Shown piece by piece: positions 36,056-44,952 of a stretch of 64,000 bases of DNA. Every line of letters starts with the position of its first letter. The stretch's first letter is position 1. The notes under the pieces are model-generated. The model searched no databases, was not told the origin of the DNA, and saw only the letters and a program-made list of their open reading frames with translations. This DNA comes from Astragalus membranaceus. Taxonomy: Eukaryota > Streptophyta > Magnoliopsida > Fabales > Fabaceae. A program made the position numbers and the translations under genes. The stretch spans positions 134,203,027-134,267,026 of the forward strand of contig CM076846.1 of NCBI GenBank assembly GCA_039519185.1, read 5' to 3'.

Positions 36056-36178
36056 ACAATGCATTACTAAAACTGAGACCGACACCGTAACAGAGAAAAA
36101 TTACAAAGCAACAAGCAACTTACGAGAAAGTAAACGTGAAAAGCTGATTGCTTCACCGTGTTCATCAACTCCGGGCAT

Positions 36179-37043
36179 ATTGAAATCTACAGAAAAATGA
36201 CTTACGCGTGGAGGTTGCGTGAATTGGTTCGGTGATGCAGAAAAACGACTTACGGAATGAATGAATGAAAATTCAAATAAGAAAAACAACTTATAGAAAT
36301 GGAAATCGCTCATTAACTGAATCATAGAATTCTTATTAACTCGGTCGCTCATTAACTCAATCACGAATAATAAAAATGACTTACATCTTGAATTCTTATC
36401 ACAGAAATTAAAGAAAATCTCCAACATAGAAATGAAAATCACTCATACAACGATTTCTCGGTATGGAGATGAAAATCGTAAATCGGAGTCGTGCGCAATC
36501 GTAAATCGTAAATCGTTCATACCACAGAATTCTGCTTCTGATTCAATTGGAAATAATAGTATTAAATCGTAACTCTTAATACTATTATTTCCAATAGAAT
36601 CACATTATCAATCTAACAAGTAAGAACCACAATTGTACAATTTGTGGTTAGTGGCCACTAACCAGTCTTAAGCAATTCCGTGGTTAGTGGCCACTAACCA
36701 CTTAAATTGCATTTCAATCTGTAATTTAACACAGTAATCATAATTCATAACAAGAAAGGTATTCAAACATGTTCCATCTAGCACAACTACATTACATTCA
36801 AGAACGTAGTCAAAGAAAAATACAGTTTCAAATTGATTTTCAATCAATCAAATCGATCAAAAAATGCAGTAAGCTTAGAAAAACAGTGATGCAAAAAGTA
36901 CCAATTCAATTTTCTGAAATAGAAATAAGAAGTAAAAAATAATGCGAAAGACGAGAAGCAGAAGCAGCAGAACACACCACAGCGGGATCATTAACCACCG
37001 ACGGAACATCAGCATCGCACAGTACAGAACAACAACGTCGCAT
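36179..37043. other. MULE right arm 5' of the transposase
   Basis: AT-rich, with short repeats of AAATCGTAAATCG (about 36470-36510) and a 36-bp repeat cluster. No further gene seen. Confidence 0.6.
36612..36705 (+). repeat. 36-bp palindromic repeat cluster upstream of transposase
   Basis: Perfect palindromes at 36646-36663 and 36682-36699 (36 bp apart), preceded by ACCACAATTGTACAATTTG as in the intron clusters. Confidence 0.9.
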
Positions 37044-37300
37044 GGAGGAAATCAGCGGCGGCGACGGTTGATGAACGGTTGCCGGAGTGGTTGCGTCTCT
37101 GTTGCGTGAGCGTGGAGAAGGAGGAAATCAACAGCGACGACGGCTGATGAACGGTTGCTGGAGTTGTTGATGAATGGTTGCCGGAGTGGTTGAGTCACTG
37201 TTGCGTTAACGTGAAGAAGGAGGAAATCAACGGCGGCGACGGTTGATGAACGGTTGCTGGAGTGGTTGATGAACGATTGCCGGAGTGGTTTTGCGTGAAC
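37044..37300 (+). repeat. Right subterminal tandem repeat
   Basis: Three or more units with GGAGGAAATCAACGGCGGCG, ACGGTTGATGAACGGTTGC and CGGAGTGGTTG. CG-rich like the left array, but a different sequence. Followed by GCGTGAACGTGAA repeats to 37345. Confidence 0.75.
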
Positions 37301-37500
37301 GTGAAGTTTTGTGTGAACGTAAACGTGAATTTTGCGTGAACGTGATCAAACTCAAAGGGGTAAAAAGACAAAGATGCTCCGTTAAATATTGTCCCTTAGA
37401 TGAAAATTTATTAAAGAAATACTGATCCAATGGCTGTAACGAATTTAGTAAGAGAAACTAAGCTTTTGGCTTAGTATTCTAAGCCGGTGCCTTGAAAACT

Positions 37501-37773
37501 GGACTAATATAAAAAAGGGGTTTTTGGATGGTAATAAAACCTAGAATGAGTGTGAGATAAGGAACTAACTTTTTCAAAGCAACATATGAAGACAAAAAAA
37601 ACAAATAAGAAATAGCCATGAATCCGAAAAACTTAAAAACCTAATAAGAATTTGAAGAGAACAGTCAAACGTAATAAAAAAAACCATAAGAATTAAAACA
37701 TGGCAATACAAACGTAAATATCAATTTTAATAACAAAAAAAAATAGAAGGAATACAAAATTGAATAATAGATA
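37501..37773. other. Spacer between MULE and chromovirus, nothing recognised
   Basis: A-rich DNA without gene or repeat structure I can support. Confidence 0.6.
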
Positions 37774-38599
37774 GGAGATGTAACATCCCCAATTTAACTA
37801 GTTTCAATTACTGAGACTAGCTAGAGGCCATAATTAATTAATTAGCTAAACTGAGAATAATTAGCATAAATTATTAATTATGAGATGTTTGAAATTGATT
37901 GAAACGAATAAATTATCGTTTATGCATAATTGGTATATTATGCTAAGTATAGAAGTTAGGGAGAAATTGTTGAGTTAGAAGTAGATTTAACTGAGAAATT
38001 AAGAAAAGGGGTAGAATGGTCTTTTCCTCCCCATTTATCACTCAGCTCACTTGACTACCCAAGCTGACCCGCACTCTCATTAAGTCAGCCACACAACATA
38101 CCCTAACTCACACACACATCACTTTCTGAAATCTAAAAAGAAACAGAAAACCTGAAGAGAGAAAAGAAAGGAAGAGGTCGAGAGAGTGAGGAAAAGGAGA
38201 AAGGAAAGAGAGAGCCCATTCCTCAAACCTTGATGCATGTCTTGTTTCTCACCACCATCATAGTCAGTTTCTCATCCTCTTTCTATTGATGCCAAAATCG
38301 CACCCCACATTGTCTTCTCAACCAAAATCACCAATGGAGAGTATCCAAGCTCCACTTGGTCCAAATAGGAGTTTTGAAGCTTGCATGTTGTGGTTGAAGA
38401 ACCAAAACCATTTCTGAAACTCAACAATCAGTACTAGAACCCTTTCTCAAGCCACATTGCTGTTTTGGGTCGTCTGGGATCGTTCAAGAGGATTTGAGTT
38501 CGAGTTGTGGTGAGAGGTTCGAGTACGGGGACCGTTCGTGAAGTTACATTGTCATTTCAATCTGTGGATTGGTTGTTTGTGTGATTTTCGTCGCAATCG

Positions 38600-39807
38600 G
38601 TGAGTTCTATACTCGCTTAGGGATATTTGTGCGATATTGAGTTCCAGGTCTTTGATTCCATGTGTTCCACGTTTTCGTTTCAAAAGAATCGAGTCGAAAA
38701 TCATAATTTCAACTATCGCATTTTCGAAGTGTTTTGAATGATTGAATGTGGTTGCTGGACTGAATATGTTTGCCGTTATGTAAAGTTAGAGTATCGATCG
38801 GAATGAAATTTGGAATCGAAACGGAATGGAAAGAATTTACGAAAACAGCAATTTCTGGGTTACTGATGAACACGCACGGATCGTGCGCCACAGTGGCACG
38901 GACCGTGCGTCTCGTTCGCAGGTGGCCTGAAAGGTTTTAAAAACATGGCACGGACCGTGTGCCCTAGGGAAGAGACCGTGCGTACCCTACGCATTTGTGA
39001 TTCAAATTTTTTGAAAACACGCACGGGTCGTGTGCCTCCAGGGCACGGACCGTGCGTAAGCTTCTGTCACCCATTTTCAAAATGCACCTTAGTCCATTCC
39101 AAATGATTCCAAGTTCCTTCTAATCATTTCCCCAAGGTTTCCCAATGATTGTAATGCATGAATATCATGAAATTGAGTATGCTTGAGATAAGATTCTTGA
39201 GTTATGAAGGTGAAGAAAAACCGTACATTAGTAAACGCGAGTGTACACAAGTCAAGATAAGATAAAGGACTATAAGTTCATACAAGTCATGTAAATTCTC
39301 AATCCATGTAAATACAAGTCAAGTTACTTTCCCTTGAGAAAAGGAAGAATTACTTCCATAAAGGAAGGGTAGAATGGCATACATATAATTATATATGTAT
39401 ATCAAGGGTGACGACCCTAAGGATTAGCATACTAGGGGAGGGGAGGTCATGAGCCTCAAAACCTAGGCCCCATGAGGTTTGCCCGCTAATTAGTGGTTAG
39501 CGGATTGGGTTCACCAAAAGTCAAATAAATAACCGAATAAGGTGGCTCAAGGTGTTGTGCTAAGTTAAAGAAAGGATAAGACATGAATTGTAGTCGCTTA
39601 TTAGGGCTACAAGAAGAAATAAAGAAACATAACGCGTAGTCGCTTGTTAGGGCTACGGATTAGAAGAAAATATGTCCACATAGTCGCTTATTAGGGCTAT
39701 GAGTTCAAAGAATAAAAGCATAATGAACCGCTAGAGTTAGTAAGGGGTCTCGATAGGACTCGCTGAGATAATGTTTAGCTCACCCTTTATTATTGTGGTT
39801 TTTACAG
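38600..39807 (+). other. Candidate LTR-internal intron
   Basis: CAATCG followed by GTGAGTTCTATACTCGC at the left; GGTTTTTACAG before AGAAACAGGG at the right. The twin LTR has the same pair at 57265 and 58403. Inferred, not demonstrated. Confidence 0.4.
39588..39701 (+). repeat. Three tandem hairpins with compensatory changes
   Basis: Units 39588-39612, 39635-39657 and 39679-39701 share the loop TCGCTTATTAGGG (one with TTGTT). Stems read TTGTAG/CTACAA, CGTAG/CTACG and CATAG/CTATG, so base changes in one arm are matched in the other. Confidence 0.85.
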
Positions 39808-40185
39808 AGAAACAGGGAAAAGCAAAGGCGAAGAAGCACGGTTAGCAGGTGTGACTTATGAAGTCATTGAAGATTCAGCTTTATGTTTAGGCCTTTGTCC
39901 CTTTTGTTGTCTTTGTAATATCGATTGTATAACTATTATTAGTAATAGTTGTAAATCGTTTCCGCTACTCATGTTTTGGATATTGAACACCAGGTTGTAC
40001 AAGTCTTAAGTTAGGAGACTTAAGCACTTATGTTAAGTTTAATGAGGTTCATGGAACCGTTTGATAATTATTTATCGAAAGTTTTTAGTTGTGTTCAATA
40101 TTCAATAACAGGAAGTTACTCTGATGTATGCCAAGTGGTACATTTTGGTATTTCTACAAGTTAGAAATATCGGGGTGTTACATTA

Positions 40186-40197
40186 TGGTATCAGAGC
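40186..40197 (+). promoter_or_regulatory. Primer binding site of the chromovirus
   Basis: TGGTATCAGAGC, three bases after the LTR end. Confidence 0.92.
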
Positions 40198-40330
40198 AGT
40201 TCGACTTAGTCGGGCTTAGATTAGTTTTAGGGTTGGTTGTCCCTTGAGTAATTCTGCTATATTGCTTCTTATGATGCTAAGAGACATTGAGCCTGATCAA
40301 CTTAATACTTGGTGTATCGTTTGCAGAATT

Positions 40331-40500
40331 ATGGCAGGAGGATCAAGGAACACTCAACCAATCAATCCACATTCTGCTTGGATGCAGAATATGATGGAAA
40401 GGCAGCAAAAGATGCTGGAAAACATGCTGTTAATCCAAAAAAATGCTCAAGCTCATCCCCAACAAGCTCCTGAGCCGCAAGTTAACCCAAGGCAGATCAA
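40331..40500 (+). pseudogene. Chromovirus gag N-terminus, cut by the nested element
   Basis: ATG at 40331 begins a Gln/Met-rich segment (WMQNMMERQQKMLENMLL, then AHPQQAPEPQVNPRQI) and ends at the insertion of the 40501-52194 element. The gag resumes with SEFLKMKPSEFRGG at 52201. The duplicate at 58931-59108 has the uninterrupted reading across this site up to its own deletion. Confidence 0.85.
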
Positions 40501-42293
40501 TGTAACATCCTCAAAATAATTAGTAGAATTATTTGGGTGATAACCCAATTAAATTAATTTAGTACTTAACTGGTAAATTTATTGAATGCTAAACTTAATT
40601 ATTGGTTGTCATCGCATCGTTAACCGGATAATACGGGTCAAGGACGATTTAGAATCGAAATAAGAGATTAAGATCAATATGGTAATTTGACCACGTTACC
40701 ACTTATATATTAATTAAATATATATGTATGCGTGTGTGTGTGAGAGAAAGAATAAAAGAAGGAAAAGAAAAGAAAGAGAAGCGAGAGAAACAGAGAAGAG
40801 AAAAGAGAGAAAGGAAAAAGAAGAAAAGAATGGGTGAAGGAGAAGAAGAGGAAGAAGGAAGTCCAAAGGCTCATCAAAACGACTTCCTTCCAACACGAAA
40901 AACGCCCAGCGTTACTTCCTCTTCGATTTGGTACCAAAATCATCATCATCAACTCACTCTACACCAATTCACCATTTTCGATTTGAAGAGAAAAATGGAG
41001 GTTTTAGTGATTCAAGCTCAAAAGAAAGCTTAGGATGGCGTTAGGAGCGAGCTCAAGGTGGATTACGCGAATATTGAAGTCCGATTTAGGGTTTTTGAAG
41101 AATCAAGAGGTTAGGGTTCAAATTGGGGTTATGTGTGAATAGCGACTTGGAGGTTGAAGATGATGAATAGTACTTTATAGAGGCCTCGTGATTGAGCGGA
41201 AAGACTGGAAGCGGATTCGGGCGTCGTCGGAGCGTGGGAGTTTATGCGGGGATTGTTCGTGTGGTTATGTGGAGATTTTGAAGTCTCGGTGATTTCGGCC
41301 CGGTATCGACTCTCGCTTCAAGGGTGAGTTTTACTCACGCTTAGGATGTTTTGTGTTTCGATAATTTTTACGTTTATTGATTTCGAGGGATTTTGAGATA
41401 AAAACCGTTATTTTAAAATATGTCGCGTTTTGATACAATTCGTTTACAATGAGTTTTTGATTGATTTGATTGATTGTGTGACTTTGTTTGGGACTGTTTT
41501 TATGGTTGTCAAATGTAACATCCTAAAAATAATTAGTAGAATTATTTGGGTGTTAACCCAACTAAATTAATTTAGTACTTGACTGGTAAATTAATTGAGT
41601 GCTAAAATTATTTATTGGCCGTCATCGGATCGTTAACCGGATAATATGGATCAAGGAAGTTTTGGAATCGAAATAAGAGATTTAGATCAATATGGTAATT
41701 TGACCACGTTACCACTTATATATTAAATAAATATATATATGTGTGTGTGTGTGTGTGAGTATATTAAAGAAAGAAAAGAAAGAAAGAATGCGAGAGAGAG
41801 ATACAGAGAGGAGAAAGAAGAGAAAAGAGAAAGAAGAGGAAAGGGGCATGGAGGAAGAAGAGGAAAAATGGGATAGTTCGGTTCATCAAAACGACTTCCT
41901 TCCAACACGAAAAATGTTCAGCGTTACTTCCTCTTCGATTTGGTACCAACATCATCATCATCAACTCACTCTCTCTCACTTTGCCATTTTCGAATTTAAG
42001 AGGAAAATGGAGGTTTTTGTTGTTCAAGCTCAAAGGAAAGCTTTGGATGGTGTTTGGGAGCGAACTCAAGGTGGATTGCGCAAATATTGAAGTCCGATTT
42101 GGGGTTTGTGAAGAATCAGGAGGTTAGGGTGCAAATTAGTGTTCAGGAAAGATTTCGAGGAATTCGGTATTTCGGTCAAAGAGGTTTCGCGATCGAGTGG
42201 AAAGCTTTGGAAGCGGATCGGGTGTCGCCGGAGCGGGGAGCGTTCGTGTGGTTACTCGGTGATTTCGACTCGCTCGTGGCTCACGCTTCAAGG

Positions 42294-42957
42294 GTGAGTT
42301 TTACTCACGTTTAGGCTTATTCCGTTTTGAAATGAATTGTGTGACTTGGTTTCGAAAGATTTTGAGTCGAAAACGTTATTTTGAAATATATCGCGTTTTG
42401 ACGAAATTTGTAATCGTTGAGTTTTCGATTGAATTGCTTGATTGTTTGATGTTAATTGGACTGGAATATTGCCTGGTATTGTCTGTTTTCGAGTTAGGAA
42501 TCGATCGGGGCGAGTTTCAGATTGATCGGAAAGCAAATTTTCATAAAACAGGCCATTTTTGCAATGCTGTCAAATGAGCACGACCCGTGCGTCCAGGGGC
42601 ACGACCCGTGCGCCTGGTTCTGTCCAAAATTTTCAAGGTGCCCAAAATGATTCCGTTTCGATTCCAATCCTCTCCTAATCCTTTCCTAACCCTTCTATAA
42701 TGATATTAGGCTTATAATGCCATGATTTTGGGTATGTTTCAAAAGGGTTTTATAAAATACTTTTGAAGTTGAAATTGTTTCGAAAAACCGAATAATAGTA
42801 CACGTGTGCGGATATGTTTTATTAATAATAAAGCGGACTATGAGTCCTACGTGGTATGGCATAACTGGCGCGGGAAGATTATTATTTATTCGTCAAAACC
42901 GGTCTATGATTCACGATATATAAATTATATCGAGTTAGGAGACGGCCCAATTCGGGT

Positions 42958-43008
<51 letters not shown>

Positions 43009-43586
43009 CGAGTCTGGGTGACGACCCATGTAGACATACTAGGCGGGGTAGTCATGCACCCTTACCCTAGGCCTCTTGCAATAGGGAAAGTACTATTGGT
43101 AAGGTGGTTCACCGGGTACGTAGCGTTCGCGCAGTCGGTGGTGTTTTGAATTGTTTGTTGTGCGATTCACCGGGTATGTAGCGTTCGCGCAGTCGGTGTC
43201 GTACTTGGTTGTAACAGGTTCATCGGGTATGTAGCGTTCGCGCAGTCGATGATCTGTCAAAGGTTAAATAACGCGGTTCACGGGGTATGTAGCGTTCGTG
43301 CAGTCGGTGGTGCGTTAAATAGTTTGTTGTACGATTTATCGGGTTTGTAGCGTTCGCGCAGTCGGTATCGTACTGAGTCATAGCAGGTTTGCCGGGTTTG
43401 TAGCGTTCGCGCAGTCGGTAATCTGTTGAAAGTTATATGGTGCGGTTCATCGGGTTTGTAGCGTTCGCGCAGTCGATGCCGCGTAAAGTTAAAACAATTT
43501 CAAAATTGGACCGAGAGTGTTAGTAGGGGTCTCGGTAGAACTCACTGAGATTGTATCTCACTGTTTATATTTTGTGGTTTTTACAG
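42294..43586 (+). other. Candidate LTR-internal intron
   Basis: CAAGG followed by GTGAGTTTTACTCACG; GTGGTTTTTACAG before AGAAGCAGGGG. It contains the whole hairpin array. Confidence 0.4.
43110..43478 (+). repeat. Seven tandem hairpins with compensatory changes
   Basis: 31-bp units at 43110, 43168, 43221, 43279, 43337, 43390 and 43448 with the shared centre GTAGCGTTCGCGCAGT. Stem pairs: CACCG/CGGTG (two), CATCG/CGATG (two), TATCG/CGGTA and TGCCG/CGGTA (with G-T wobble), CACGG/CGGTG (one mismatch). The spacing runs 58, 53, 58, 58, 53, 58 bp, a higher-order repeat. Confidence 0.88.
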
Positions 43587-44555
43587 AGAAGCAGGGGAAA
43601 AAGCAAAGGTGAAGAAGCACAGCTAGGTGGTGTGCTTATGAAGATGGTGAAGACTTAGTTTTCATTGTTAATGTCTTTCCCTCGAGATTTTTGTATTTCC
43701 GATTGTATAACTTGTACCTGTAAAAGTTGTAAAACCGTTTTCGCTATTTCTTGGTATTTGGATATTGGACTCTAGGTTATGAGCTGTTTTTATTTATGTT
43801 CAATATCTAAAACAGGAAAAAATATCTCTGATTATTTTATGATGGTACACTTGGGTATTTTTACTCGATAAAAATACCGGGGTGTTACATCAAATCTGTT
43901 TTCGGTCGGAACGAGAATCGTTCGAGAACTTTTGGGTCAAAAACCGTTATTTCGGAATATGTCGTATTTTGGTAAAATTCGTTTAGATTGAGTTTTGATT
44001 GGATTGATTGATTGTGTGGTTTGTATTGGGTCCATTGTATGGATTGTCAAATCTGTTTTCGATCGGAACGAGAATCAGAATTGAGCGGAATAGCGGTTTT
44101 TGCGCGAAACCGCCACAAAAATTCACTTACAGCAGGTAAAAGCGCCCCAAGCGCAGGGGCGTTTGAAAGCTTATTCAAAGACCCATCTATTTATATAAAT
44201 TAAATGGGATAATCGACTGTTTTTGAAGTTATAAACTATTTCAAAAAACCGAACAATAGTACACGAGTACGGATATGTTTTATTGATAATAAAACGAATT
44301 ATAAGTTCTATGTGGGATTGTAACACTGACGCGGATGGTTATTATTTATTCGTCTAAACCATTCAATGATTCACGATATATAAATTATATCGATTAAAGG
44401 AGTCGGCCCAATTTGGGTGGTTCATATGAAAGTAGATATATATATTATATCGAGTTTGGGTGACGACCCATGGTTCTAACATACTTGGCGGGGTAGTCAT
44501 GCACCCTTACCCTAGGCTCCGTGCCATTAGGGAAAGTACTATTGGTAAGGGGGTT

Positions 44556-44858
44556 CGCCGGGAGTAGCGTTCGCGCAGTCGGTGTTATGTTGAAAGTTAT
44601 TCGTTACGTTCACCGAGAGTAGCATTCGTGCAGTCGGTGGTACGTAAAAAGGTCTTATAACGCGGTTCACCGGGAGTAGCGTTCGCGCAGTCGGTGTTGC
44701 AATAAAAGTTAAACGATACGGGTCACCGGGAGTAGCTTTCGCGCAGTCGTTGTCGTACTGAGTTATAGCAGGTTCGCCGGGAGTAGCGTTCGCGCAGTCG
44801 GTGGAATGCTATGTGTAAATAATGCGGTTCATCGGGAGTAGCGTTTGCACAGTCGGTG
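44556..44858 (+). repeat. Hairpin array, six units, in split 5' LTR
   Basis: Units with the centre GGGAGTAGCGTTCGCGCAGT. Stems mostly CACCG or CGCCG with CGGTG, several with G-T pairs. Confidence 0.8.
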
Positions 44859-44952
44859 CCGTGTTGAGTTAAACAGGTTTCAAAAATTAAACCGAGAGTG
44901 TTAGTAGGGGTCTCGGTAGAACTCACTGAGATTGTATCTCATTGTTTATATG

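Larger units (their letters stand above)
34233..36178 (-). pseudogene. FAR1/MULE-type transposase relic
   Basis: Exons on the minus strand: 36178-36124 (starts MPGVDEHGEAIS), 35918-35868, 35572 to 34821, 34670-34233, with GT/AG borders and fitting phases. Order: a FAR1-type DNA-binding region (YWKDLVF...FYRPYAKSLGF, KWYDAHNHPL), a linker (ASGISARATYDSMARAAG), then the MULE transposase core with FDTTYRTN (first Asp) and FMTDQVPAIAAGV (second Asp), HALCSWHI and WVKNTFTAG. Damage: a one-base shift near 35048, TAG at 34989-34987, and a short deletion at the start of the last exon where the segment before FGGALLYDE is missing residues. Sequence stops matching at TFTAG; the C-terminal part, including the SWIM zinc finger of this family, is absent. 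It binds and cuts MULE ends in intact relatives; here it cannot be functional. Confidence 0.85.
28211..37491. mobile_element. Mutator-like element carrying a ULP1-like gene and FAR1-type transposase relic
   Basis: A perfect 9-bp target duplication TTGAAAACT flanks the element (28202-28210 and 37492-37500), the size typical of Mutator transposons. The terminal inverted repeats match over about 35 bp with the block ATACTAAGCCAAAAGCTTAG on both ends (28225-28245 and 37477-37457). Inside: GC-rich tandem arrays next to both ends, a plus-strand ULP1-like gene (29489-34089), a minus-strand FAR1/MULE transposase relic (36178-34233), and clusters of a 36-bp palindromic repeat. MULEs carrying ULP-like genes are known in plants (KAONASHI type). 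This copy is probably non-autonomous because its transposase is damaged. Confidence 0.9.
37779..40182 (+). repeat. LTR 1 of the chromovirus (2404 bp)
   Basis: TG...CA bounded. Contains a GAGAG-rich leader (38150-38220), GTGAGT at 38600, a GC-rich cluster of CACGGACCGTGCG-type units (38870-39055), three hairpins (39588-39701), and TTTTTACAG at 39807. Compared with LTR 2 it has an extra block at 39243-39342. Confidence 0.9.
41514..43889 (+). mobile_element. Solo LTR inserted in the nested LTR (target duplication TCAAA)
   Basis: TCAAA (41509-41513), TGTAACATCCTAAAAATAAT ... ATACCGGGGTGTTACA, TCAAA (43890-43894). The undisturbed sequence GGTTGTCAAATCTG is present in the other LTR copy at about 50550. 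Same family as the LTRs at 2759-5316 but reversed. Carries a CT/GA-rich leader, GTGAGT (42294), GC motif (42585-42612), a (TA)n run (42961-43004), seven hairpins (43110-43478), and TTTTTACAG (43586). Confidence 0.93.

Noticed and set aside
28211..37491. CRISPR-like array (36-bp period, palindromic repeat)
   Set aside because: The repeats are scattered through introns of a plant transposon, spacers are not unique, no cas genes are present, and the DNA is clearly eukaryotic.
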